Assembly: GCA_022510525.1 (NCBI GenBank)
Contig: JAFLTH010000013.1
Coordinates: 1 to 49,784 of the forward strand
Direction of reading: 5' to 3'
Length of the DNA: 49,784 bases
Source of the DNA: Lachnospiraceae bacterium
GTDB taxonomy: Bacteria > Bacillota > Clostridia > Lachnospirales > Lachnospiraceae
Below are positions 34,076-42,640 of the stretch, one piece after another. Within the stretch, counting starts at the first letter, position 1; each line of letters begins with the position of its first letter. The notes under the pieces were generated by a model, which was not told where the DNA came from, did no database searches, and saw only the letters and a program-made list of their open reading frames with translations. A program made the translations under genes and the position numbers.

Positions 34076-35089
34076 ATGTTAGGAAAACAAAGCATTCAGT
34101 TTGATAATCAGCCTTATCTTATCAATAGCGCTTCAATTGTTGGAAAAAAAGAAGGAGAAGGTCCCATGGGGAAACTCTTTGATAAGGTAGGAGATGATGA
34201 TTTATTTGGTGCACAGACATGGGAAGAGGCGGAGAGCAGTTTGCAGAAGCAGGCAATACAGCTTCTTTTAGACAAAGAAAGTATTAAAAAAGAGGATATT
34301 CAACTTATTTTTGCGGGTGACTTACTTGGTCAATCAATAGCCAGCAGCTTTGGGATTGCTTCTTTTGAAACTCCGCATGTAGGCCTGTTTGGGGCCTGTT
34401 CTACCAGCGGACTGTCAATAGCGCTTGGCAGCCTGGCAGTGGCGGGAGGTTTTGTTGACAAGGCTGCCTGTGTTACATCCAGTCATTTTGCAAGTGCGGA
34501 AAAAGAATTCCGTTATCCTCTGGCATACGGTAACCAGAGACCGTTGTCTGCTACCTGGACGGTGACAGGCAGTGCCGCATTTTTGATTTCGACCAAACAG
34601 GAAAAAAAGGCGCGTGCAAAGGTGACCGGTGTGACTTTTGGAAAAATTATGGATTATGGTATTAAAGACTCCTTGAATATGGGAGCCTGTATGGCACCGG
34701 CCGCAGCGGATACAATTAAACAGAATCTTCAGGATTTTAACAGGAATCCGGAAGATTACGATAAAATAATCACAGGTGACCTTGGCGTTGTTGGACAAAA
34801 GCTTTTGTTTGAACTGTTAAAAGAAGATGGAATTGACATCACTAAACAGCATATGGACTGTGGTATGGAAATTTTTGACAGCGAAAAGCAGAATACAAAT
34901 GCAGGCGGTTCGGGTTGTGGCTGTGCGGCAGTTACTTTGTCAGCCTATATCCTTAAGAAGATAGAAGAAGGAGTCTGGAAGAGGGTACTGTTTGTACCGA
35001 CCGGAGCACTTCTCAGTAAGACAAGCTTCAATGAAGGTCAGACAATACCGGGAATAGCTCATGGTGTGGTGTTTGAGCAGGATGCCTGA
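34076..35089 (+). CDS. spoVAD: stage V sporulation protein AD
   Basis: A 337-residue thiolase-fold protein of the SpoVAD family. It opens KQSIQFDNQPYLINSASIVGKKEGEGP, followed by FDKVGDDDLFGAQTWEEAES and the GACSTSGLSIALGSLAV segment near the site equivalent to the thiolase cysteine. SpoVAD sits on the forespore inner membrane and binds dipicolinic acid for uptake into spores. AAGGAG precedes the ATG. Downstream on the same strand come a small ORF, ridA and spoVAE. spoVAC, the usual upstream partner, is absent here and replaced by the SDR-SnoaL operon. Confidence 0.95.
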   Translation: MLGKQSIQFDNQPYLINSASIVGKKEGEGPMGKLFDKVGDDDLFGAQTWEEAESSLQKQAIQLLLDKESIKKEDIQLIFAGDLLGQSIASSFGIASFETPHVGLFGACSTSGLSIALGSLAVAGGFVDKAACVTSSHFASAEKEFRYPLAYGNQRPLSATWTVTGSAAFLISTKQEKKARAKVTGVTFGKIMDYGIKDSLNMGACMAPAAADTIKQNLQDFNRNPEDYDKIITGDLGVVGQKLLFELLKEDGIDITKQHMDCGMEIFDSEKQNTNAGGSGCGCAAVTLSAYILKKIEEGVWKRVLFVPTGALLSKTSFNEGQTIPGIAHGVVFEQDA

Positions 35090-35103
35090 GGAGAAATATT
35101 ACT

Positions 35104-35334
35104 ATGCGTGAGATGGAATTTAAAATGGAACGTCCCGGATTATTAAAGGCGGGTGACCATATAACGGTGACTGAAGGCGTACTGCCAAGCAGTTATTATT
35201 ATACGATTGATCCTTCATATGCAATGTCCGGGAACTTTCCCTTTACGGAGCGTCTGTTGGAAAGGGAGGGAGAAGTTGTAGAGGTTATTGAGAACGACAG
35301 AGGCTTTTATGTGAAGGCGAGATTCGGGGAGTGA
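35104..35334 (+). CDS. small conserved-looking protein in the spoVA cluster
   Basis: A 76-residue soluble protein that I do not recognise. It begins MREMEFKMERPGLLKAGDHITVTEGVLPSSYYYTIDPSYAM when read in pieces, ending in a strand-rich part (GEVVEVIENDRGFYVKARF) that looks like a small beta barrel. It starts 14 bases after spoVAD, with GAGGAG ten bases before the ATG, so it is in the same operon and could be a sporulation-specific accessory. There is no signal peptide or membrane span. Confidence 0.65.
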   Translation: MREMEFKMERPGLLKAGDHITVTEGVLPSSYYYTIDPSYAMSGNFPFTERLLEREGEVVEVIENDRGFYVKARFGE

Positions 35335-35420
35335 AGTACACCTCCCTGTTACATATTAAGTAGATACAGGTAATTATAAAGCTTATTATATTAATAAAAA
35401 TTATGAAAAGAGGTAAAAAA

Positions 35421-35798
35421 ATGTTAAAGAAAATTTCAACAGACAAGGCGCCGGCAGCAATCGGACCATATTCACAGGGAATCATTGCAGGGGATATGCT
35501 TTATGCGTCGGGACAGATACCGATCGATCCGGCAACAGGAGAGATTACCGGTAAAGATATTACCGAACAGGCACAGCAGGTAATGAAAAATGTAGGCGAG
35601 ATTTTAAAAGCGGCGGGAACGGATTATGCCAATGTGGTCAAAACAACCTGTTTCCTTGCGGAAATGGCTGATTTTGCAGCGTTTAATGCGGTTTATGAGA
35701 AATATTTTACCGAAAAACCGGCCAGAAGCTGTGTTGCGGTAAAAGAACTTCCCAAAGCCGTGCTGTGTGAAGTTGAAGTTATCGCATACCTGGGATAA
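35421..35798 (+). CDS. ridA: RidA family enamine/imine deaminase
   Basis: A 125-residue YjgF/YER057c/UK114 protein that hydrolyses reactive enamines and imines formed by PLP enzymes. The family marks are clear: STDKAPAAIGPYSQG at the start, YASGQIPIDPATGEI, the NVGEILKAAGTDYANVVKTTCFL stretch seen across the family, and the C-terminal RSCVAVKELPKAVLCEVEVIA with the catalytic arginine. The start is the ATG at 35421, with AGAGG eight bases upstream; an ATG six codons earlier lacks a site. It is wedged between spoVAD and spoVAE genes, which is unusual. Confidence 0.94.
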   Translation: MLKKISTDKAPAAIGPYSQGIIAGDMLYASGQIPIDPATGEITGKDITEQAQQVMKNVGEILKAAGTDYANVVKTTCFLAEMADFAAFNAVYEKYFTEKPARSCVAVKELPKAVLCEVEVIAYLG

Positions 35799-35881
35799 AA
35801 CGGATATAAATAATAATGTATAACAATGGGCAATAATGCAGAAAATAATACATAAGAAATTGTAAAAGCGAGGTTATGCAA

Positions 35882-36238
35882 ATGGATTATGTAATTGCTT
35901 TCTGCGTGGGCGGGATAATCTGTGCACTTGCTCAGATTCTGCTTGAAAAAACCAAAATGATGCCGGGGCGGATCATGGTGCTTATCGTATGTCTTGGTGC
36001 AGTAATAAGCGCTTTTGGATGGTATGAACCGTTTATGAATTTCGCCGGTGCCGGTGCCAGCGTACCGCTTCTGGGATATGGTAATATCTTGATGGAAGGT
36101 GTAAAAGATGCCGTTGACCAGGATGGGTTCATCGGTCTTTTCAAGGGCGGATTTGCCAATGGTGCGGTAGGCTGCAGTGCGGCTCTCATTTTTGCCTATC
36201 TGGCAAGTCTGGTTTTTCAATCTAAGATGAAAAAGTAG
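35882..36238 (+). CDS. spoVAE: stage V sporulation protein AE
   Basis: A 118-residue membrane protein of the SpoVAE (AEb) type with three to four hydrophobic segments: YVIAFCVGGIICALAQILLE, RIMVLIVCLGAVISAFG and a final AVGCSAALIFAYLASLVF. The conserved segment EPFMNFAGAGASVPLLGYGN is characteristic. It works with SpoVAC and SpoVAD in moving dipicolinic acid across the spore inner membrane. The ATG at 35882 is used because GCGAGG lies eight bases upstream, while the ATG at 35876 is only two bases away. The gene converges on the serine hydrolase gene. Confidence 0.9.
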   Translation: MDYVIAFCVGGIICALAQILLEKTKMMPGRIMVLIVCLGAVISAFGWYEPFMNFAGAGASVPLLGYGNILMEGVKDAVDQDGFIGLFKGGFANGAVGCSAALIFAYLASLVFQSKMKK

Positions 36239-36254
36239 TAAAGCAGGGGGGCAT

Positions 36255-37706
36255 CTAGGACTTACAGTAAAGATGTCCCTCAAATTCTTTAAAAAGACTT
36301 TCTTCTTTTTTTCTCATAAATATTGTAAGGTCATCTTTGCCGAAAGATAGTTGGAAGTGCAGGCTGCCCACATAGGAATCGATAATGTGCACTTTGATAT
36401 AAAAGGTTCCGTCGGCAAGCCAGGCGCCGCTTGCGCAATATTTCAAATCATAAATCGGGAAGATGCCTGTTTTCATGCAGCCTATGCCGAAATTGACGGT
36501 GCAGGCTGTGTTTTTATGGACAAATGACAAGGTACCGCTCTGTGGCGAAATATCATATTGACCGAGTTGGTCGATGTTTAGGCAAAAGCTGTCAAATTGG
36601 CTGTTTTCCGTTATGACACGGAAGTCTTTTCCTATTATTGCGGCTGCGGATGCCGGCATTGGGAAGCTGTTTAATGCTTCTATTTTAAGAGACGAAAGTA
36701 TATCCTCCAGCAGTTTGCTTGAGTCTTTTGTGACGGGAAGGGGCTTGTCCTGTATATATGGAAGGAGTTCTTCATAAAGAGCATCATAAATCTGCTGATT
36801 GCCGCCGCCTATGTTCTGGGTATCTGCGGTTGTGACGCAGATAAGATCATAATCGGGAAGAAAGATGATGAGCTGTCCGCCCATTCCGTAGCAGGTATAA
36901 CCGTTTTTTTCACCGCGCCAGAACTGCAGGCCATAGCCCTGCGCCTCACTTGGCACCGGGGCGGTAATCTGTGTCTCGGTAAGGCAGGACACTGCCATAT
37001 CTATGTATGAGGATGAAATAAGCTGTTTTCCGTCTACCATTCCTTTATGCGCGATAAAATATCCGAATTTCATAAGATCCATTGGAAGCGCTACCAGACC
37101 TGAGCCGCCTATTGAGACACCAAAAGGGTCCTTCAGCATATAAGAGTTCTCGGAGAGACCGAGGATGCCAAGTTTCTTCTTAATATAATCCAGCATATCT
37201 TCACCGGTCAGCTTTTCCACAAGGGCGCACAGGGTATGTGCAGCTGATGTATCATAATGAAAGATGGTTCCGGCAGGATGGGTAGGAGGAGTGGTAAAGA
37301 AACTTTCTACCCAGTCCGAGTTCATGTTCAGCTTGTATGTAGTGGAGGCATGGCAGGTTCGCATCATCAGCATATTTCTTATGGTCATTGATGCTATCCA
37401 GGGATGAACCTTAGGCGGAAGTTTTTCCGGGAAATATTTTATGATAGGATCGTCTAAGGATATTTTTCCCTCATCGACAAGCAGTCCGATTGCAATGGAT
37501 GTAAAGCTCTTACTGATAGAGAACATACGGTGCAGGCTGTCCGCCCGGCACGGCTCATAATATCCCTCAAAAATCAGTTTGTCATTATGCATAATCAGAA
37601 GGCTGTGCATAGGTATATGGCGCCTGTTAAGCCTTTCTATAAAATGACCAATACAGTCAACGGGGATTCCCGTTTCTTCGGGGAGGGCTTTTTCGAATGT
37701 AAGCAT
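36255..37706 (-). CDS. serine hydrolase of the beta-lactamase/PBP4* (class C) family
   Basis: A 483-residue protein with a class C beta-lactamase-like fold. The nucleophile motif S-x-x-K is SISK in HRMFSISKSFTSIAIGLL, the second motif is YDT in FHYDTSAAHTLCALVEKL, and a glycine-rich GMGGQLIIFLP replaces the K-T-G box. The C-terminal third is beta-rich and less conserved. It has no signal peptide, so an intracellular esterase or peptidase role is more likely than cell-wall work; a carbohydrate esterase in this pectin setting is possible but unproven. GGCGG lies seven bases before the ATG at 37706; a longer frame lacks support. Confidence 0.8.
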   Translation of the reverse strand: MLTFEKALPEETGIPVDCIGHFIERLNRRHIPMHSLLIMHNDKLIFEGYYEPCRADSLHRMFSISKSFTSIAIGLLVDEGKISLDDPIIKYFPEKLPPKVHPWIASMTIRNMLMMRTCHASTTYKLNMNSDWVESFFTTPPTHPAGTIFHYDTSAAHTLCALVEKLTGEDMLDYIKKKLGILGLSENSYMLKDPFGVSIGGSGLVALPMDLMKFGYFIAHKGMVDGKQLISSSYIDMAVSCLTETQITAPVPSEAQGYGLQFWRGEKNGYTCYGMGGQLIIFLPDYDLICVTTADTQNIGGGNQQIYDALYEELLPYIQDKPLPVTKDSSKLLEDILSSLKIEALNSFPMPASAAAIIGKDFRVITENSQFDSFCLNIDQLGQYDISPQSGTLSFVHKNTACTVNFGIGCMKTGIFPIYDLKYCASGAWLADGTFYIKVHIIDSYVGSLHFQLSFGKDDLTIFMRKKEESLFKEFEGHLYCKS

Positions 37707-38007
37707 ATTAATTCCGCCTTTCATTTAATATTTTTCATCGCTGTTTAGTTCACCGTTTAATCCATTATATCAAAATATGTGTAAAAATAAATGATAATCA
37801 ATATTTTATTTTTGGATTTTGTCTATATAATGTAAATTTGTATAAAAAAATTAAAATAATTTAGGCATATTGTTTATAAATTTTCATAATATATTTCTAA
37901 AAAAATAAAAAATTTGTACCTCTTGACTAAATATAGCCATAGCTATATAATGTATTTATGATGTGATAATATATACATCTAAGAATTTATTCAATAAGGA
38001 GGTTTAT
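37707..38007 (+). promoter_or_regulatory. AT-rich divergent spacer with promoter and dyad for the ABC transporter
   Basis: This 301-base spacer has no gene. The strong plus-strand promoter is TTGACT (37923-37928), 17 bases, TATAAT (37946-37951). Between the boxes lies an inverted repeat ATATAGC-CATA-GCTATAT (37931-37948) that reaches into the -10, a likely repressor site. A minus-strand TATAAT (37764-37769) may serve the serine hydrolase, but no good -35 is seen. AAGGAGG precedes the start codon at 38008. Confidence 0.65.
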
Positions 38008-39645
38008 ATGAAAAAGAAATTAGTTTCCTTGCTTTTGTCAGCTTCTATGGTAGCTGCATTAGTAGGATGCGGTGGTGGTGACACAGGTTCAACACCGGAC
38101 GCAAGCAACGGTAACACATCAACAGGTGACAGTGCAAACAATGAATCAGGTGATTCTGCTGCAAGTAATTATGATTTAACGTCTCTTAATATCGTAGTAG
38201 ACGGTACCTTGACAGCAACACTTGACAATGGTCAGGCTGATTTTGAGGCTCAGTGGGAAGCAGCTGTAAGTGAGGCACTCGGTCATGATATCGATTTGAC
38301 TATTCAGCAGCTGGACCACTCAGGATACATTGATGCAGTTGGACGTCTTTTCGCAGGTGGAGATATGCCTGATGCAATGATCATGCCTGCTGCTATGTTC
38401 AAGCAGTATGCTCCTACAGGACTTCTTTGGGATATGGCAAGCGCATATGACAATGCAGAGTTCCAGTCCAGAATGATCCTTCCGGATGTAAACGAGAATC
38501 TTAAGGACAGCCAGGGACATCTTTATGGTTTTGCTTACGGTTATGGTAACGGTTGTGTTACTTATGTTAAGAAAGCATGGCTTGATGCAGTTGGATTAAG
38601 TGGTAGTGATATCAAGACATATGATGATTACTATGATATGCTTCTTAAGTTCCACAATGAAGATCCTGACGGAAACGGAACAAACGGTGATACCTATGGT
38701 GTTATCGCAGCAGGTTTCCTTGGAAACGAAGCTCCGTATGTAAACTATCTGCCTGAGTTCTGGCAGGACGCTTATCCGGCAATTTATCCCGGTGATGACG
38801 GAGTATGGGTTGACGGATTCCAGTCAGAAGAGACCAAGGCTGCTCTGCTTAGATTACAGAAGGCATATGCAGATGGCGCTATCGACCCTGAGACTCTTAC
38901 AGCATCTACCAAGATTGCTCGTGAGAAATGGTTCTCCAATGACCAGACCGGTTCAGCAGGTGCATTCACATACTGGGCGGGTACATGGTATCAGACACTT
39001 ACCGATAACCTTAAAAAGAACGAAGTTGATTCTGAACTGGTACAGTTAGCTCCTATCGCAGAAGTTGGCGCATACCTCAACAGAGAAGCTCCTGTATGGG
39101 TTATCATTGATGACGGTGACGGTGACAACTCTCGTGAGCAGGCAATCTTTGATGCATTTATCGAGACTATGATGGATGGTGACAAAGTACAGACTCTCTG
39201 GACATATGGTGCAGAGGATGTTCACTGGTCTACAAAGGCTGAAACATTCACAACCAATGCCGGAAAAGATGATGCTAAAGAGTATAGTTATGAAGAGGGT
39301 GAGTTCCATCTTAAACAATCACCAAACGATGAAAATACCCTTTGGAAAAAGAACCTCATCGATCCCGCTCTGGTAGTTTGTGAACTTACGAATGGCTATT
39401 CAGATTCAAGTAGCTTAGCTGTTGAAGGTAACAAGTTCTTTACAGCTAACTGTGTAGATGCTCCTACATCTCCTACATCTGAGACTTATACAAATGAAAC
39501 AGGTACTATCTATGATGCACAGCTTGAAGTTGTTACAGCTGTAGTTGTAAACGGCGGTGACGTAGATTCTGCTATGGCTACTTATGTATCCAAAGTAGGC
39601 GGTACTATTGACCAGATCCTTGAGGAACTTAACTCACAGGAATAA
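38008..39645 (+). CDS. ABC transporter solute-binding lipoprotein for pectic oligosaccharides
   Basis: A 545-residue family 1 extracellular solute-binding protein. The signal peptide ends in the lipobox LVGC with C21 as the lipid anchor, followed by a Gly/Ser/Thr/Asn linker to about residue 55. The size and features (DGDGDNSREQAIFDAFIETMMDG, MPDAMIMPAAMFKQY) match the large LplA/YtcQ type that serves oligosaccharides. It captures oligomers for the two permeases downstream. The rhamnogalacturonan or galacturonan ligand is inferred from neighbours. Codon use suggests high expression, as does the strong promoter and the stabilising hairpin at 39681-39712. Confidence 0.9.
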   Translation: MKKKLVSLLLSASMVAALVGCGGGDTGSTPDASNGNTSTGDSANNESGDSAASNYDLTSLNIVVDGTLTATLDNGQADFEAQWEAAVSEALGHDIDLTIQQLDHSGYIDAVGRLFAGGDMPDAMIMPAAMFKQYAPTGLLWDMASAYDNAEFQSRMILPDVNENLKDSQGHLYGFAYGYGNGCVTYVKKAWLDAVGLSGSDIKTYDDYYDMLLKFHNEDPDGNGTNGDTYGVIAAGFLGNEAPYVNYLPEFWQDAYPAIYPGDDGVWVDGFQSEETKAALLRLQKAYADGAIDPETLTASTKIAREKWFSNDQTGSAGAFTYWAGTWYQTLTDNLKKNEVDSELVQLAPIAEVGAYLNREAPVWVIIDDGDGDNSREQAIFDAFIETMMDGDKVQTLWTYGAEDVHWSTKAETFTTNAGKDDAKEYSYEEGEFHLKQSPNDENTLWKKNLIDPALVVCELTNGYSDSSSLAVEGNKFFTANCVDAPTSPTSETYTNETGTIYDAQLEVVTAVVVNGGDVDSAMATYVSKVGGTIDQILEELNSQE

Positions 39646-39680
39646 TCAGTTTAACTGAACAAGATAATAAGTATTGATAT

Positions 39681-39712
39681 GATAGCTGTTCTGCTGCAGC
39701 GGAACAGCTATC
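39681..39712 (+). terminator. intercistronic hairpin after the solute-binding protein gene
   Basis: GATAGCTGTTC and GAACAGCTATC are perfect 11-base arms around TGCTGCAGCG. No T run follows, so it is more likely a 3'-end stabiliser or partial terminator that keeps the receptor transcript above the permease level than a full stop. Confidence 0.7.
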
Positions 39713-39916
39713 ATTAAATAAACCAAAATTTATTAAGTTAATTTACATTGAAGATATTTTTATATGAATTTTGTTTTGACTCATAAGGGTTTATGAGGGT
39801 TATGGAGTAGTTGAGGTATTTTGGTATATCTTAATTGATTTTCCGGTCATCATATTATTCCGGTGACTGAAAATAATGGGGATAATGTATTAGGCATGAG
39901 AAAGGAAGAGAACGGT

Positions 39917-40891
39917 ATGAAAAAAAATAAGAAGGTAATTACGTCTACGGGTGTACCGGTGCGTGAGAAACCGTTAGGTGTCCGCATCTGGAATAACAAG
40001 GGATATTACGTAATGTTCATTCCTGTTTTGATAACTGTTTTAATTATGAATTATTGGCCCATGCTGGGTATACGCTATGCATTTTATGATTATAAACCGG
40101 TCGGAACTCCTTCATGGGTCGGTGTAGAGCATTTTAGTAAGATGTTTTTTGGATCGACATCGACAGCCTTTTGGACTGCGTTTAAGAATACATTGCAGCT
40201 TAGTATTATGAAATTGATTCTTGATACTACTGCATCGGTAGTTGTTTCGGTTTTCCTGAATGAAATGGGTAACCTTTTAGCTAAGAAATCTTTGCAGACT
40301 GTTATTTATCTGCCCCACTTTATGTCATGGGCAGTTGTTGCTTCCATTTTCAGTTTGCTGCTTTCTCCTTCCGCAACCGGTATGGTTAACGGATGGTTGA
40401 AGGATTTGGGAGTAATAGCAAGAGATCAGTCAGGTATTTACTTCCTGGCAGAAAAGTCATGGTGGAGACCGATATTCTACCTTATTAATATGTGGAAGGA
40501 AACCGGTTGGGGAACTATTATCTTCCTTGCAACACTTTCCGGTATCAATCCTGAATTGTATGAAGCAGCAGACATTGACGGTGCAACACGTATGCAGAAG
40601 ATACGTTATGTCACCCTCCCTGCCTTAGCTAATACAATTGTAACGGTTCTTATCCTGAACCTTGCAAAAGTTATGAATATGTTTGAATCCGTATTCGTAC
40701 TTTATAACAATGCAGTATATGATGTATCAGATGTTATTGCTACATATATCTATCGTCAGTCATTTGCGATTGCCTTACCTAATTATGGATACACCACGGC
40801 GGTTGGTCTTTTCAAATCCTTAGTGGGCGGCGCGTTGGTAATTATTTGTAATCAATTAAGTAAGAAAGTACGTGGTCGTGGTATCATTTAG
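39917..40891 (+). CDS. ABC transporter permease, LplB/YteP type
   Basis: A 324-residue inner-membrane permease with six predicted spans (first at FIPVLITVLIMNYWPMLG). The EAA loop that contacts the ATPase is EAADIDGATRMQKIRYVTLP (about 216-235). It belongs to the LplB/UgpA group that pairs with the second permease encoded next. The ATG at 39917 has AAAGGAAGAG upstream; earlier in-frame GTG and ATG codons lack a site. The 271-base gap before it holds the hairpin at 39681-39712 and otherwise only AT-rich sequence with weak promoter-like words. Confidence 0.93.
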   Translation: MKKNKKVITSTGVPVREKPLGVRIWNNKGYYVMFIPVLITVLIMNYWPMLGIRYAFYDYKPVGTPSWVGVEHFSKMFFGSTSTAFWTAFKNTLQLSIMKLILDTTASVVVSVFLNEMGNLLAKKSLQTVIYLPHFMSWAVVASIFSLLLSPSATGMVNGWLKDLGVIARDQSGIYFLAEKSWWRPIFYLINMWKETGWGTIIFLATLSGINPELYEAADIDGATRMQKIRYVTLPALANTIVTVLILNLAKVMNMFESVFVLYNNAVYDVSDVIATYIYRQSFAIALPNYGYTTAVGLFKSLVGGALVIICNQLSKKVRGRGII

Positions 40892-40902
40892 GAGGTAGAG
40901 AT

Positions 40903-41745
40903 ATGAAATCAAAAAAGAAGATAAAAGTATTTGATGTAGTCAACTATATTGTATTTATAATACTCGGGTTGGTTATTCTGGTTCCTATATGGAAGGTACT
41001 GATTGACTCCCTTAATGCGGTAGGTGTATATCAGTTCCGTCTTTGGCCCAGTCAGTTTACTATTGATGGATATAGGACTATTATCGAGACTAAGCTGTTG
41101 TATAAGCCGTTTTTAAATTCAGTTATTACAACGCTTCTCGGCACATTGCTTGGTTTGATGCTTTCCACACTTGCCGGTTATGTGCTTGCACAGGAGGAAC
41201 TGCCGGGTCGTGCGTTACTTGCATACATACTGTTGTTTACCATGATTTTCTCCGGTGGTATGATTCCCGAATACCTGGTAATGAAGAAACTGGGACTTGT
41301 AAACAGTATGTGGCTGTTGGTATTTAAGCATGGTGTTAACGTATATAACTTCGTACTTATGAAGAACTTCTTTGAAGGTATTCCGGCCAGTCTTTATGAG
41401 GCTGCTAAACTTGACGGATGTTCACCAATGGGAATTTTCTTCAAGATTGTGCTTCCGCTTTCCAAGGCAGCTCTTGCATCCATCGGTTTGATGTTTGCGG
41501 TTACGGTATGGAATGACTATTCAACAGTTAAGATTTATATAACAGATCCTAATCAGGTTAACTTCCAGTACAAACTGAGAAACATGATTATGGATGGTGA
41601 TACTCCTACAACTGCATACAAAGTATCGCAGTCCACACTGTTCAATGCAGGTATTATCGCAGCTATCCTGCCATTTATGGCATTGTATCCGTTCTTACAG
41701 AAATACTTCGTAACGGGTGTTAATATCGGAGCAGTTAAGGAGTAA
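40903..41745 (+). CDS. ABC transporter permease, LplC/YtcP type
   Basis: A 280-residue permease with six spans and the EAA loop EAAKLDGCSPMGIFFKIVLP (from residue 166). It forms the membrane channel with the preceding permease. AGGAGG lies ahead of its ATG and only 11 bases separate the two genes. No ATP-binding subunit is encoded nearby; in Bacillus such carbohydrate importers share the MsmX ATPase, and the same sharing is inferred here. Confidence 0.94.
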   Translation: MKSKKKIKVFDVVNYIVFIILGLVILVPIWKVLIDSLNAVGVYQFRLWPSQFTIDGYRTIIETKLLYKPFLNSVITTLLGTLLGLMLSTLAGYVLAQEELPGRALLAYILLFTMIFSGGMIPEYLVMKKLGLVNSMWLLVFKHGVNVYNFVLMKNFFEGIPASLYEAAKLDGCSPMGIFFKIVLPLSKAALASIGLMFAVTVWNDYSTVKIYITDPNQVNFQYKLRNMIMDGDTPTTAYKVSQSTLFNAGIIAAILPFMALYPFLQKYFVTGVNIGAVKE

Positions 41746-41763
41746 TATACTTGGAGGTAACCT

Positions 41764-42453
41764 ATGGCAACGATATATTGGGCCGGTGATTCCACTGTAC
41801 AGTATAATGGTATAAAGACATATCCTCAAACAGGAATCGGTCAGGTGTTTAACCTGTTTATAAAACCGGAGATAAAGATTTCAAACCATGCCAAGAATGG
41901 CAGGAGTACGAAAAGTTTCATAGATGAATCCAGACTGGAGCCTATTTATGACAGTATTACAGAGGGAGATTTCCTTTTTATCCAGTTTGGTCACAATGAT
42001 GAGAAAAAAGATGATCCTGCAAGATATACGGAACCTTTTGGGGAGTTTGTTGAAAACCTTGAGAAGTTCGTAAACGTGGCAAGAAATAAAAAAGCATATC
42101 CGGTGATTATAACACCTGTTGAGAGAAGAAACTTTATAGATGCAAGCAAACCGACGGAGTTTAATCATGACGAGTATGTAAAGGCAATGAAGCAGACAGC
42201 TGAGAAGCTGGGTGTAGCGTTGATTGATTTAAACAGTATGAGTCGTGAGGAACTTAAGAAAAAAGGTGTCGAAGCATCTAAAGACTGGTATATGCATTTG
42301 CCTGAAGGCGTATATCCATATCATATGGAGGGGCTTGCCGATAATACTCATTTAAAGTATGCAGGTGCGGTAGCTTATGCCGGGTGCATTGCAAGAGGTC
42401 TTAAAGAATTAGGTGGAATCTATGAGGAACTCTTACTTGAGGATCTGATTTAA
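41764..42453 (+). CDS. CE12 rhamnogalacturonan acetylesterase (SGNH hydrolase)
   Basis: A 229-residue SGNH/GDSL esterase of the CE12 type, comparable to YesT and RhgT. Block I is GDSTVQ (S10 nucleophile), block II KNGRSTKSF, block III FGHND, and block V holds D193 and H196 in DNTHLKYAG. It removes acetyl groups from galacturonic acid of rhamnogalacturonan. No signal peptide, so it acts on imported oligomers. It is 18 bases after the permease gene, with TGGAGG upstream of the ATG, and is closed by a terminator at 42461-42496. Confidence 0.9.
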   Translation: MATIYWAGDSTVQYNGIKTYPQTGIGQVFNLFIKPEIKISNHAKNGRSTKSFIDESRLEPIYDSITEGDFLFIQFGHNDEKKDDPARYTEPFGEFVENLEKFVNVARNKKAYPVIITPVERRNFIDASKPTEFNHDEYVKAMKQTAEKLGVALIDLNSMSREELKKKGVEASKDWYMHLPEGVYPYHMEGLADNTHLKYAGAVAYAGCIARGLKELGGIYEELLLEDLI

Positions 42454-42460
42454 AGAAATT

Positions 42461-42496
42461 AAATGGCTTGGGTTATGAATATGACCTGAGCCATTT
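42461..42496 (+). terminator. hairpin terminator after the transporter-CE12 operon
   Basis: AAATGGCT and AGCCATTT pair, extended by GGT/ACC inside. The following sequence CGATTT is only weakly T-rich. Confidence 0.7.
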
Positions 42497-42504
42497 CGAT
42501 TTAA

Positions 42505-42612
42505 TGACGAACCTTGACATAATAAACAAAATAATGGGCTCCGGATATGCAAAAGAAATGCAAGCATTTCAGCAAATCGCCCCTTATTTTGTTTATTTTA
42601 TCAAAGTTCTGG
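42505..42612 (+). repeat. branched palindromic element, copy 2 (ahead of the GH43 gene)
   Basis: A 108-base relative of 20634-20738. Its reverse strand reads CCAGAACTTTGA at one end and TCAAGGTTCGTCA at the other. The outer stem pairs AATAAACAAAATAA with TTATTTTGTTTATT (14 of 14) and GGGC with GCCC; an inner hairpin is GAAATGC/GCATTTC. The unpaired word GGGGCGATTTGC matches GGGGTGACTTGC of copy 1. It lies between a terminator and the GH43 start codon, 28 bases before the latter. Confidence 0.8.
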
Positions 42613-42640
42613 TTATTGAAAATGAAAGGAGATAGGTCAT

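Noticed and set aside
37764..37769. TATAAT on the minus strand as promoter of the serine hydrolase
   Set aside because: No acceptable -35 word lies 16-18 bases upstream, so it was only mentioned within the spacer entry.
42514..42542. TTGACA as a -35 box inside palindrome copy 2
   Set aside because: At 16-18 base spacing the sequence is GC-rich (GGCTCC region), not a -10 box, and TTGACA is not kept in copy 1.
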